This document shows positions 42,035-49,989 of a DNA stretch of 64,000 nt, piece by piece. The notes below the pieces were generated by a model. It saw only the letters and a list, made by a program, of their open reading frames with translations, was not told the origin of the DNA and did no database searches. The position numbers and the translations under genes are program-made. Source of the DNA: Clostridia bacterium (GTDB lineage Bacteria; Bacillota; Clostridia; Oscillospirales; Acutalibacteraceae); NCBI GenBank assembly GCA_900767025.1, contig CAAFXS010000101.1:1-64000 (forward strand), in the 5' to 3' direction. Position 1 is the first letter of the stretch. Every line of letters begins with the position of its first letter.

Positions 42035-43252
42035 TTAGAGTGCAGAAACGATTTCTGCGGTGTCACGGGCAATTGTAAGCTCCTCGTCGGTTGCAAGGAT
42101 AAATACTCTTACATTGTCGCTTGGGTCTGAAAGCTCTGCCTCGGCGCCCTTCTGTGTTTTTTGATTAAGAGACTCGTTAATGTTAACGCCCAGGTAACCA
42201 AGATATGAGCAAACCTTTGAACGAAGCCATACGCCGTTTTCGCCGATACCGCCGGTGAATACGATTGCGTCAACACCGTTCATTGCGGCAACATATGAGC
42301 CGATATACTTGGCAATTTCGTATGCCTGCATTTCGTGAGCAAGGATAGCTCTTTCGTTACCCTCGGCCTGTGCGGCACAGATATCTCTGTCATCAGAGGA
42401 AACACCGGAAATTGCATTTACGCCTGATTCCTTATTGAGAATAACATCCATTTCATCAGGAGTAAGGTTAAGCTTTTTCATTATAAATGTAACAACTGAA
42501 GGGTCAACTCCGCCGGAGCGTGTACCCATCATAAAGCCGTCAAGAGGAGTAAAGCCCATTGAGGTATCAACAACTCTGCCGTACTTAACTGCGGCGATTG
42601 ATGAGCCGTTGCCGAGATGGCAGGTGATTACCTTAAGCTTGCTCAAATCCTTGCCCATTTTTTCGGCAACTCTGTTGGAAACAAACTTGTGTGATGTGCC
42701 GTGGAAGCCGTAACGGCGAACGCCGTATTTTTCATAATACTCATAGGGCACTGCGTACATATAAGCCTTCGGAGGCATTGTGCTGTGGAAAGCAGTATCA
42801 AAAACAGCAACCTGCGGTACCTTTGAACCTACAACCTCACGGCAGGCACGGTAGCCCTGAATGTTAGCAGGGTTGTGAAGCGGTGCAAGAGGAGAAAGAT
42901 CCTCAATATCCTGCTCTACCTTACTGTCGATAAGTACGCTCTTGGTATATTTATCACCGCCCTGAACTACACGGTGACCGATAGCGTCAATTTCGTCAAA
43001 TGAGTCGATTACCTTATGCTCGCCCTCGGCAAGAATATACTTAACCTCGTTGAAAGCATCTGTGTGAGTAGGAAGCTCCTTATCGTAGGTGAACTTTTCA
43101 CCGTCAACCTTAACGATAACATTTTCCTCTCCGCCTTTAATTTCCATTCCGATACGCTCGATAGCACCTTTGCAGAGGACAGATTCGTCAGACATATCCA
43201 TTAACTGATATTTGAGAGATGAACTGCCACAGTTAATAACAAGAATTTTCAA
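42035..43252 (-). CDS. ackA: Acetate kinase
   Basis: 405 residues. Converts acetyl phosphate and ADP to acetate and ATP, the main energy step of acetogenic fermentation. The start V-I-N-C-G-S-S-S-L-K and the G-F-H-G-T-S-H and G-T-R-S-G-x-x-D-P motifs are intact. The partner phosphotransacetylase is not in the window. Divergent from tmcAL, another acetate-related enzyme. Confidence 0.97.
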   Translation of the reverse strand: MKILVINCGSSSLKYQLMDMSDESVLCKGAIERIGMEIKGGEENVIVKVDGEKFTYDKELPTHTDAFNEVKYILAEGEHKVIDSFDEIDAIGHRVVQGGDKYTKSVLIDSKVEQDIEDLSPLAPLHNPANIQGYRACREVVGSKVPQVAVFDTAFHSTMPPKAYMYAVPYEYYEKYGVRRYGFHGTSHKFVSNRVAEKMGKDLSKLKVITCHLGNGSSIAAVKYGRVVDTSMGFTPLDGFMMGTRSGGVDPSVVTFIMKKLNLTPDEMDVILNKESGVNAISGVSSDDRDICAAQAEGNERAILAHEMQAYEIAKYIGSYVAAMNGVDAIVFTGGIGENGVWLRSKVCSYLGYLGVNINESLNQKTQKGAEAELSDPSDNVRVFILATDEELTIARDTAEIVSAL

Positions 43253-43345
43253 AATATTTCCTCCACCATATTGAAATTAATATATTTATTTAGTATTATA
43301 ATAATATATATTATAATATATTGTCAAGGATTTTTAGAAAAAATT

Positions 43346-44404
43346 ATGATAAGTGGTATTATTTGCGAATTTAACCCCTTTCACAGAGGGCATAAATATC
43401 TGATTGACGCTGTCAAAAATGACGGTGCGGTGGTTTGTGCAATGAGCGGTAACTTTGTGCAAAGAGGTGAATTTGCGGTTTTTGACAAATTCACAAGGGC
43501 AAAAACCGCCGTTGAAAACGGAGCGGATTTGGTTATTGAAATCCCCTGTGCATACTCATTAAAATCCGCCGAGGGCTTTGCGAGAGCCGGTGTCAGACTG
43601 TTAGAGGCAACAAATACAGTGGAGCAAGTTGCTTTCGGTGCGGAATGTGACAATATTGAATTGCTGAAGGAAACGGCAAAGCAGGTTATCCTTAAAGATG
43701 AACAGATTAAACAGGAGCTGAAAAGCGGTGTTTCCTATCCTGCCGCCAGGAGAAAAGCCGTAAGCAGTGAGCTTTTGGACACGCCAAACAACATTCTTGC
43801 CATTGAATACCTGAAAGCAACCTCCCTGCCCTGCACCGCCGTTAAAAGAATAGGTGAAGGACACGACACCGATGACCGCATTTACAGTGCATCGGCAATC
43901 AGAAAAGAGTTGAGCCTTGATGAAATCTGTTCACTTAAAAACTGTGAGGTTGCAGTTTTATCAAAGCTAAGGACAATGACTGCTGAGGATTTTCTCTGTA
44001 TTGAAGATGTCAGCGAGGGTCTTGAAAACAGGATTGTTGATGCAGTAAGCTCGTCTTTAAGTATTGAGGAATTATACGACAAAATCAAAACAAAAAGATA
44101 CGCCCATTCAAGAATAAGGCGTATCATTCTTAAAGCATATTTAGGTGTAACAAAGGATTTTTCACAGGAGGTTCCCTATATCCGTGTTTTAGCCTTTAAT
44201 GACAGAGGCAGGGAAATACTTGCCCAAATGAAGAAAAAGGCTGATTTGCCCATAATAAGCCGATACAGTGATGTGAGTAGCCTTGACAAATACGGCAAAA
44301 AGCTTTTTGAGCTTGAGTGCAAATGCACGGATTTGTATAATTTAGGATATAAAAATCCCCTGCCCTGCGGAACAGAGCAAAGGTCAAAGGTTGTTATAGT
44401 TTAA
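43346..44404 (+). CDS. tmcAL: tRNA(Met) cytidine acetate ligase
   Basis: 352 residues of the YlbM/TmcAL family, which uses acetate and ATP to acetylate C34 of elongator tRNA-Met. The nucleotidyltransferase motif H-x-G-H is at His13-His16 (F-N-P-F-H-R-G-H) and S-A-S-A-I-R-K lies near 182. The ATG at 43346 was chosen; the longer frame begins in an AT-only stretch. The ribosome site is weak (AAGGA, about 15 bases away). Head-to-head with ackA, which is common in Clostridia. Confidence 0.88.
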   Translation: MISGIICEFNPFHRGHKYLIDAVKNDGAVVCAMSGNFVQRGEFAVFDKFTRAKTAVENGADLVIEIPCAYSLKSAEGFARAGVRLLEATNTVEQVAFGAECDNIELLKETAKQVILKDEQIKQELKSGVSYPAARRKAVSSELLDTPNNILAIEYLKATSLPCTAVKRIGEGHDTDDRIYSASAIRKELSLDEICSLKNCEVAVLSKLRTMTAEDFLCIEDVSEGLENRIVDAVSSSLSIEELYDKIKTKRYAHSRIRRIILKAYLGVTKDFSQEVPYIRVLAFNDRGREILAQMKKKADLPIISRYSDVSSLDKYGKKLFELECKCTDLYNLGYKNPLPCGTEQRSKVVIV

Positions 44405-44406
44405 TT

Positions 44407-44434
44407 TTACGCCACAGGGTGCCCTGTGGCGTTT
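44407..44434. terminator. Hairpin terminator after tmcAL
   Basis: A 10-bp stem CGCCACAGGG/CCCTGTGGCG with a 2-base centre, followed by TTTAAATTA. It touches the MITE, whose left flanking TA is at 44434-44435. Confidence 0.7.
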
Positions 44435-44548
44435 AAATTAGGGTTTGTCGCGGTGTTATCGTAGTGGGCGGATATTATCCGCCCGAATTGGCGGGCGACT
44501 GATAGTCGCCCCTACGGTCATTCATAACATCCACTCAAACCGCAATTT
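44435..44548 (-). mobile_element. MITE-like element, copy 2 (inverted relative to copy 1)
   Basis: Same 114-bp element as 20872-20985 in the opposite orientation, differing at roughly ten positions near the ends and identical in the central hairpins. TA flanks both ends. It lies between the tmcAL terminator and the stop codon of the FliB-like gene, one base away from the latter. No transposase is encoded. Confidence 0.8.
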
Positions 44549-44549
44549 A

Positions 44550-45524
44550 TCAATTATTTGAATAATTGGATGATAACTTTTTTATCAAGCTGTCAACTGA
44601 AAGCTCGTCGGCGGTTTTAAGCAGGATTTTGTACCTGTCCATATTATACTGGGAATGCTCTGTTTCCTTGCTCCACAGGTGAATTGTCCAGCTGTCACTG
44701 CCAAAATAGGTATTGACCAGAACTCCTACAACTGCCATTTTAATTTTTGAAAGAACATCATAATCAAACACAGCTGTAAGAAAATATCTGAAAATAAAAT
44801 ACGATGCAATCTGCTCGTTGCTGATGCTGTTTTCAACCTTTTTAAATTCGGGATTATTGACCTTTTCAAGCCACTGGGGATTAATAAGCTCGGGATTTTT
44901 GAATATATCAGTAAAGGCAATACCGTCACCGCCTTCTTCATATTCCTCCAAATCCCTTTGCAGTTCAACTCCGTATTCAAGCAGCTCAATAAGCCTTTCG
45001 TTAACAGGCTTATTTCTGTTTTGCACTATTTCAAAAGCCCTTTTCCTTGCTTTAACAAGATAAAAATATGTTTGCGCATCAATTTCGTTAAGCGTTGGCG
45101 GTTCAGCATTGACCTCATCGGTAAACGACATAGGCTCTTGAAGATTATACATCATATCGCTTGCCACAGGGCAGGAAAAGGAAACACCCATTTCACGCAA
45201 GCCGCCGAAATCGTTAATAAATCGTGGAAACATCCGGCAGGTGTAGGGTGTATGCTCGCCGCCTATGGCAATGTGCATATCGCAAAGATTTTCATTGTTG
45301 AGAAAAGGACAACGCTTTCTGTCGGCAAGCTTAAAAATGGTGTTGCCGAATTCGTCCCTGTCAAGAACGCTGTCTATTCTTGCCCTTATATCCCCTATGA
45401 GAGTTTTGTAATAATCAAGCGACTCCTTATCTGCATCAACCTCCCAGCCCTGACAGCAGGAATCGGGACAGTCACCGGCAATGCATTTGAAATCCTTATA
45501 AAATTCAGGTGTTCTTAAAATCAT
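44550..45524 (-). CDS. FliB-like lysine N-methylase family protein
   Basis: 324 residues resembling FliB, the flagellin lysine N-methylase, with its N-terminal Cys cluster (C-x4-C-x3-C-C in I-A-G-D-C-P-D-S-C-C-Q-G-W, then C-P-F-L and C-D-M-H near 75-85 and a T-C-R-M-F-P-R motif). This cluster resembles that of YkgJ-like proteins and probably holds a metal site. No flagellar gene is in the window, so the true target may be another protein. Eight bases separate it from cysK. Confidence 0.78.
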   Translation of the reverse strand: MILRTPEFYKDFKCIAGDCPDSCCQGWEVDADKESLDYYKTLIGDIRARIDSVLDRDEFGNTIFKLADRKRCPFLNNENLCDMHIAIGGEHTPYTCRMFPRFINDFGGLREMGVSFSCPVASDMMYNLQEPMSFTDEVNAEPPTLNEIDAQTYFYLVKARKRAFEIVQNRNKPVNERLIELLEYGVELQRDLEEYEEGGDGIAFTDIFKNPELINPQWLEKVNNPEFKKVENSISNEQIASYFIFRYFLTAVFDYDVLSKIKMAVVGVLVNTYFGSDSWTIHLWSKETEHSQYNMDRYKILLKTADELSVDSLIKKLSSNYSNN

Positions 45525-45532
45525 ATCAATCC

Positions 45533-46465
45533 TCAGTCATTTTCAAAAAGCGGTGTTGAAAAATATCTTTCGGCAGTATCGGGAAGAACGGTTACAACGG
45601 TTTTGCCCTTGCCTAATAACTTAGCAAGCTTTTTTGCCGCCGCAACGTTTGTACCGCTGCTGATACCGCACATAATACCTTCAAGCCTTGCCAAATCCTT
45701 TGAGGTGCTGATTGCCTCCTCATCGGTAATTATGCAGATATCCTCGTAAATATTTTGGTTAAGAATTTTGGGGATAACACCGTCGCCGATGCCCATTTGG
45801 TTATGAGTACCAACTGTTCCCCCTGCGAGAATTGCGGCGTTTTCAGGCTCAACTGCCCAAATTTTAATATCAGGGTTCTGTGCCTTAAGCACCTCACCGA
45901 TGCCTGTTATTGTTCCGCCTGTGCCTATTCCGGAGCAAAAACCGTGGATAGGACCTGCAACCTGCTCCAAAATTTCAAGACCTGTATGGTGCCTGTGTAC
46001 CATAGGATTAGCAGGATTTTCAAACTGCTGAGGTATGAACACATTAGGGTCCTTCCTACCCATTTCTATTGCAGTGTTAACGCACTCCTCAATGCAGTCA
46101 CCTATGTTGCCTGCATCGTGGATTAATACCACTTTTGCACCGTAATGCTCCACAAGCATTCTTCTTTCGTGGCTGACGGAATCAGGCATAATTATAATGG
46201 TTTTGTATCCCCTTACTGCACCCACTAATGCAAGACCAATGCCCTGATTACCGCTGGTAGGCTCTACAATAACCGTATCCTTATTTATAAGCCCTCTCGC
46301 CTCGGCATCGCATATCATATTGTAAGCAGTTCTTGTTTTAATTGAACCGCCAACATTAAGACCCTCAAATTTAACAAGGATATCAGCCGAATCCTCATCA
46401 ACCATTCTGTTTAACTTTATAATAGGTGTGTGACCTATTGCTTCAAGCACGTTATTATATACCAT
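45533..46465 (-). CDS. cysK: Cysteine synthase (O-acetylserine sulfhydrylase family)
   Basis: A 310-residue PLP enzyme making cysteine from O-acetylserine and sulfide. The PLP lysine lies in G-G-S-I-K-T-R-T (near residue 42); most homologues read G-G-S-x-K-D-R. The substrate loop reads T-S-G-N-Q-G rather than T-S-G-N-T-G, and the phosphate site G-I-G-T-G-G-T is intact. These substitutions might alter substrate preference (for instance O-phosphoserine), but I cannot tell. GGGAGAGG precedes the ATG. Confidence 0.85.
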   Translation of the reverse strand: MVYNNVLEAIGHTPIIKLNRMVDEDSADILVKFEGLNVGGSIKTRTAYNMICDAEARGLINKDTVIVEPTSGNQGIGLALVGAVRGYKTIIIMPDSVSHERRMLVEHYGAKVVLIHDAGNIGDCIEECVNTAIEMGRKDPNVFIPQQFENPANPMVHRHHTGLEILEQVAGPIHGFCSGIGTGGTITGIGEVLKAQNPDIKIWAVEPENAAILAGGTVGTHNQMGIGDGVIPKILNQNIYEDICIITDEEAISTSKDLARLEGIMCGISSGTNVAAAKKLAKLLGKGKTVVTVLPDTAERYFSTPLFEND

Positions 46466-46545
46466 TAAAATAAACCTCTCCCAACAATTATATTACAATT
46501 TTACACGCATAGCATAAAAAAGGCAACAGAAAAATAAAGATTTCC

Positions 46546-46580
46546 AGCAAAAAAACCACCCATCAGGGTGGTTTTTTGCT
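46546..46580 (-). terminator. Terminator after the glutamate-synthase/rubrerythrin gene
   Basis: A 12-bp stem (46550-46561 with 46566-46577), ATCA loop, A/T arms giving T runs on both strands. Confidence 0.88.
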
Positions 46581-46590
46581 GTCGTGATTA

Positions 46591-47247
46591 TCAATAATTC
46601 TCTTCGGAAATTTCAAAATAGCTTTGAGGATGAGCGCAGACAGGACAGATTTCGGGAGCCTTTGTGCCTACAACAATATGTCCGCAGTTTCTGCATTCCC
46701 AAACCTTAACCTCGCTCTTTTCAAAAACAGCGGCGGTTTCAACATTTTTAAGCAGTGCACGGTAGCGTTCCTCGTGATGCTTTTCGATTGCGCCTACCAT
46801 ACGGAATTTTGCCGCAAGCTCCGGGAAGCCCTCCTCCTCGGCAGTTTTTGCAAACTCTGCATACATATCTGTCCACTCGTAATTCTCACCGTCGGCGGCA
46901 GAGTTGAGATTTTCTGCGGTATTGCCGATACCGCTCAGCTCCTTAAACCACATTTTTGCGTGCTCTCTTTCATTTTCGGCGGTTTTCAGGAAAAGAGCTG
47001 AAATCTGCTCATAGCCTTCCTTCTTTGCAACGGAAGCAAAATATGTATACTTGTTTCTTGCCTCTGATTCGCCTGCAAAAGCGGCTTCAAGATTTTTTTC
47101 TGTCTTTGTGCCCGCATACTTATTCTTTGTTTCGGCAGTCAACTCCTCGAGGTTGTCGCCTGTTGCTCTGCAACGAGGGCATACGGGTGTTTCGCCGTCC
47201 TTAACATCAAAAATTTCTCCGCATAATTTGCATCTGTACTTTTTCAT
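46591..47247 (-). CDS. rbr: Possible independently translated rubrerythrin (internal start)
   Basis: The 218-codon 3' part of the fusion has its own ATG (47245-47247) and a well-spaced AAAAGGAG site. A free rubrerythrin, a peroxide-reducing non-haem iron protein of about 190-220 residues, may be made as well as the fusion, or instead of it if the fusion is a sequencing indel. Listed separately for that reason; it overlaps the entry above. Confidence 0.5.
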   Translation of the reverse strand: MKKYRCKLCGEIFDVKDGETPVCPRCRATGDNLEELTAETKNKYAGTKTEKNLEAAFAGESEARNKYTYFASVAKKEGYEQISALFLKTAENEREHAKMWFKELSGIGNTAENLNSAADGENYEWTDMYAEFAKTAEEEGFPELAAKFRMVGAIEKHHEERYRALLKNVETAAVFEKSEVKVWECRNCGHIVVGTKAPEICPVCAHPQSYFEISEENY

Positions 47248-48681
47248 AGTGCTTTGCTCCTTTTCTATATTAATATTATTAGTTACCGGTTTTGATTTGC
47301 CTGCGTGGCATATTCCCGTGTATTCGGCAATGTCACGATTTGTTGTGATTAGATTGTTCATTGAAAGTCCGTGAACGGAACTGTTACCTGTAATTCTTGC
47401 AAAGGTTTTCAGCTCCTTGGCGGAAACATTTAAAAAATTTGCAACTCTCTGAGCAGAGGCGTCTATATTCAGCCTTTTTCTCAACTCCGGGTCCTGTGTG
47501 GCAACACCGACAGGACAGTTACCGCTGCCGCAAATTCTATACTGCTGGCAGGCGGCGGCAATCAGACCTGCACTTGCTATTGCAACGGCATCTGCACCCA
47601 TTGCCAGAGCCTTTGCAAAATCAGCCGACACCCTAAGACCTCCTGTAATAACAAGAGAAATATCGGAATTAACGCTGTCTAAATACTTTCTTGCGCGGGC
47701 AAGAGCATAAATAGTAGGCACGGTGGTTGCTTCCCTAAGGAACAGCGGACTTGAGCCTGTTGCACCGCCACGACCGTCAATTGTTATAAAATCAGGTTGA
47801 GCATACACGCAGTATTCCAAATCCTGTTCAATATTACCTGCGGCAATTTTAATGCCGATAGGGCGACCCTCCGAGCGTTGACGCAGCATATTAACCATAT
47901 CGCGCAAATCTTCCTTGGAATTAAGCTCCGGGAACTTGCTGGGACTTTGAATATCCTCACCCTGCTTTTTACCCCTAATGCGTGCAATTTCCTCCGTTAC
48001 CTTTTCGCCGGGCAGATGACCGCCCATACCGGGCTTTGTGCCCTGTCCGATTTTAATTTCAATAGCGTCGCAGGTGCGGAGATTTTCGTCGGTTACACTG
48101 TACTTGTTGGGAATGTACTCAAAAATATATTTATATGACGCCTCTTTTTCCTCCGGCAAAATACCGCCCTCACCACTGCACATAGCAGTTTTTGCCATTG
48201 CCGATCCTTTTGCCAGTGCTGTCTTAACCTCCTTTGACAAAGCACCGAAGGACATATGAGATATGTAAACAGGGCTTTCAAGCACCATTGGTTTTTTAGC
48301 ATGCTTTCCTATTACAGTTCTTGTGCTAACCTCATCCGCATCATCAAGAGGTGCAGGATTAAGCTGTGCACCGAGAATAAGAATATCATCCCAGTTAGGC
48401 ATTGGCATTTTTGTTCCCATTGCGGCACTGATGCTTTTGCCTGTAACTGCCATTTCGTGAATTTCAGCCATATAGCGTGAGGACTCGTCGTGTCTTGCGG
48501 TTGCACTGTCATAATTCAGATTTCCCGAAAACGACTTAGGCTTTTCTTCATTTTTCTCAACCTGCACAAAATTTGACACAGGCTGCTTGCAAATCGGGCA
48601 GCAATTCAGCTCGGAAAAAGGAACGCCCTCTTTATCCTCGTCATAAATTGCTCCGCAGATTTTACATTTGTAAATTGCCAT
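46591..48681 (-). CDS. Rubredoxin / FMN glutamate-synthase domain / rubrerythrin fusion
   Basis: 696 residues in one frame. Order: rubredoxin-like C-x2-C pairs (1-45); FMN-binding glutamate-synthase (GltB-type) barrel (about 85-460) with the [3Fe-4S] pattern C-x5-C-x4-C; a short linker; then from Met479 a rubredoxin-like domain, a ferritin-like di-iron domain (E-S-E-A-R-N and E-x-x-H) and a C-terminal rubredoxin, i.e. a whole rubrerythrin. The linker DNA keeps AAAAGGAG (47257-47264) 9 bases before the ATG of Met479, so this looks like two genes joined in frame. It probably works in electron transfer and peroxide removal; the PerR-like gene is 12 bases upstream. Confidence 0.85.
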   Translation of the reverse strand: MAIYKCKICGAIYDEDKEGVPFSELNCCPICKQPVSNFVQVEKNEEKPKSFSGNLNYDSATARHDESSRYMAEIHEMAVTGKSISAAMGTKMPMPNWDDILILGAQLNPAPLDDADEVSTRTVIGKHAKKPMVLESPVYISHMSFGALSKEVKTALAKGSAMAKTAMCSGEGGILPEEKEASYKYIFEYIPNKYSVTDENLRTCDAIEIKIGQGTKPGMGGHLPGEKVTEEIARIRGKKQGEDIQSPSKFPELNSKEDLRDMVNMLRQRSEGRPIGIKIAAGNIEQDLEYCVYAQPDFITIDGRGGATGSSPLFLREATTVPTIYALARARKYLDSVNSDISLVITGGLRVSADFAKALAMGADAVAIASAGLIAAACQQYRICGSGNCPVGVATQDPELRKRLNIDASAQRVANFLNVSAKELKTFARITGNSSVHGLSMNNLITTNRDIAEYTGICHAGKSKPVTNNINIEKEQSTMKKYRCKLCGEIFDVKDGETPVCPRCRATGDNLEELTAETKNKYAGTKTEKNLEAAFAGESEARNKYTYFASVAKKEGYEQISALFLKTAENEREHAKMWFKELSGIGNTAENLNSAADGENYEWTDMYAEFAKTAEEEGFPELAAKFRMVGAIEKHHEERYRALLKNVETAAVFEKSEVKVWECRNCGHIVVGTKAPEICPVCAHPQSYFEISEENY

Positions 48682-48693
48682 AAAACCAACTCC

Positions 48694-49086
48694 TTATATA
48701 TTATTTTTGTTTTTACATTCAGGGCAAAGGCCTTCAAAAATCATACGGTGCCTTTTTATTTGAAAACCGCTTTTTTCCTCAATTTGATTATCATATTCGG
48801 TATGATAAGGAATCGGTGCATCAAACACCTTTCCGCAGCCTGTGCAATAAATATGGTAATGGCGGTCAAGACGCAGGTCATAACGGTCAGCCGACGGAAC
48901 CTTAACATTTGTTATTTCCTCGTTTTCAGAGAGAATACCTAAATTTCGGTAAACCGTTCCCCTGCTGATTTTTTCATACTTTTTTCGCACATCCATATAA
49001 ATTTGGTCGGCGGCAGGATGGTCACACCTGGATTTAACTGCCTCTAAAACTAAATCACGCTGTTTTGAATTGCGTTGCTTTTTCAT
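48694..49086 (-). CDS. perR: Fur-family regulator, PerR-like
   Basis: 130 residues: a winged helix (G-T-V-Y-R-N-L near 43-49) and a metal/dimer domain with structural zinc cysteines Cys81, Cys84, Cys121 and Cys124, and a His-rich H-Y-H segment near 76-78. PerR senses peroxide through iron-catalysed histidine oxidation and represses peroxide-defence genes. Its position directly before the rubrerythrin fusion favours PerR over Fur or Zur. GGAGGG precedes the ATG. Confidence 0.82.
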   Translation of the reverse strand: MKKQRNSKQRDLVLEAVKSRCDHPAADQIYMDVRKKYEKISRGTVYRNLGILSENEEITNVKVPSADRYDLRLDRHYHIYCTGCGKVFDAPIPYHTEYDNQIEEKSGFQIKRHRMIFEGLCPECKNKNNI

Positions 49087-49103
49087 AGCAGTGCCCTCCT
49101 ATC

Positions 49104-49122
49104 AGTATTAGGACTCATTACT
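49104..49122 (-). promoter_or_regulatory. Weak candidate PerR/Fur operator
   Basis: An imperfect 9-1-9 inverted repeat (AGTATTAGG/CTCATTACT, 6 of 9 pairs) lying where transcription of perR should start. It fits autoregulation by position but is a poor match to known per boxes. Confidence 0.25.
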
Positions 49123-49151
49123 ATTTTAACTTATTTTTCCAAAAAGGTCAA
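49123..49151 (-). promoter_or_regulatory. Promoter of the perR operon
   Basis: TTGACC (49146-49151) and TAAAAT (49123-49128), 17-base spacer, minus strand. It lies directly downstream of the tRNA terminator's T run. Confidence 0.7.
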
Positions 49152-49162
49152 CATATAAAATA

Positions 49163-49207
49163 AAAAAAGAAAAGCAGCGAACACCCAAATGGGTATTCGC
49201 TGCTTTT
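49163..49207 (-). terminator. Terminator of the tRNA-Leu gene
   Basis: A 12-bp stem (49170-49181 with 49196-49207) extended by ACCC/GGGT after one mismatch, with a long T run on the minus exit. It touches the encoded CCA end of the tRNA. Confidence 0.88.
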
Positions 49208-49291
49208 GGTGCGAGAGACGGGACTTGAACCCGTACGAGTCGCCCCACACGCCCCTCAAACGTGCGCGTCTGCCGATTCCGCCACTCTCGC
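49207..49291 (-). tRNA. tRNA-Leu (anticodon GAG), CCA encoded
   Basis: Acceptor arms GCGAGAG and CTCTCGC followed by ACCA; D-arm sequence G-G-C-G-G-A-A-T typical of tRNA-Leu; anticodon stem CACGT/GCGTG with loop TTGAGGG (anticodon GAG, reading CUC/CUU); a long variable arm of the class II type; and a T-loop GGTTCAAGTCC. An alternative loop placement (TGA, Ser) breaks the stem, so Leu is clear. Confidence 0.95.
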
Positions 49292-49341
49292 GTCAACGAT
49301 ATGAATTATAGCAGAGCCAAGAACATTTGTCAACACTTTTT

Positions 49342-49989
49342 TTAAAAAAGTTTTGATATGTACGACGGCTTGTCAATAATCACCGACGGTGACGCCGCCA
49401 AAAGACTTTCAAAGCTCCTAAATCCCCAGGAAACTGCTACCGCCTCAATGCCTGCATTTTTAGCAGTATAGACATCCACATCACTGTCGCCGAAATAAAT
49501 TGCCTCCTGGGGCTGACAGCCAAGGCTTTCAAGCGCAAGGTTAACAAAATACGGGTCGGGCTTTTTTGGCTTATCCTCCCTTGCGCCTGCGATAAAGTCA
49601 AAATAACCCTTACCGAAAAGGCTTTCCACCATCAGCATTGTGGAGGTATGGGGCTTATTTGACACAACCGCCAGCTTAATGCCCTTTTCTTTTAATGCAT
49701 CAAGCTGTTCTTTTATACCGTCATACAGACAGGCATTATCAAGGAGTATTTGATTATACTTTTCCTTAAACATTTCAAGTGCACGGTCAAGCTCCTTTTC
49801 GTCGAGCTTATGCTCAAAGGCGCGGTCAAGGAGCTTTCTTGCTCCGTTGCCCACAAAAGCACGGTAATCGTCCATAGTCCATTTTGCATTAATTCCGTGC
49901 TGCTCAAGGACCCAGGCAGTTGCTCTGCCCAAGTCCTCGATGGTATCAACCAAGGTACCGTCCAAATCAAAGATGGCACATTTAATCAT
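49342..49989 (-). CDS. HAD-superfamily phosphatase (phosphoglycolate phosphatase-like)
   Basis: 215 residues with all HAD motifs: nucleophile D-L-D-G-T-L-V-D near residues 7-14, V-V-S-N-K near 113, a lysine in K-P-K-K-P-D-P, and G-D-S-D-V-D near 171. The cap domain between motifs I and II is the Gph/PGMB alpha type. Substrate uncertain. An upstream GTG at 49998 has a better-placed AGGA (5 bases), so three more N-terminal residues are possible. It overlaps the potD end by 8 bases (more if GTG is used). Confidence 0.85.
   Translation of the reverse strand: MIKCAIFDLDGTLVDTIEDLGRATAWVLEQHGINAKWTMDDYRAFVGNGARKLLDRAFEHKLDEKELDRALEMFKEKYNQILLDNACLYDGIKEQLDALKEKGIKLAVVSNKPHTSTMLMVESLFGKGYFDFIAGAREDKPKKPDPYFVNLALESLGCQPQEAIYFGDSDVDVYTAKNAGIEAVAVSWGFRSFESLLAASPSVIIDKPSYISKLF

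Noticed and set aside
44958..45518. 186-codon plus-strand frame antisense to the FliB-like gene
   Set aside because: It lies wholly inside a well-supported gene, has no ribosome site, and its composition is the mirror of that gene.
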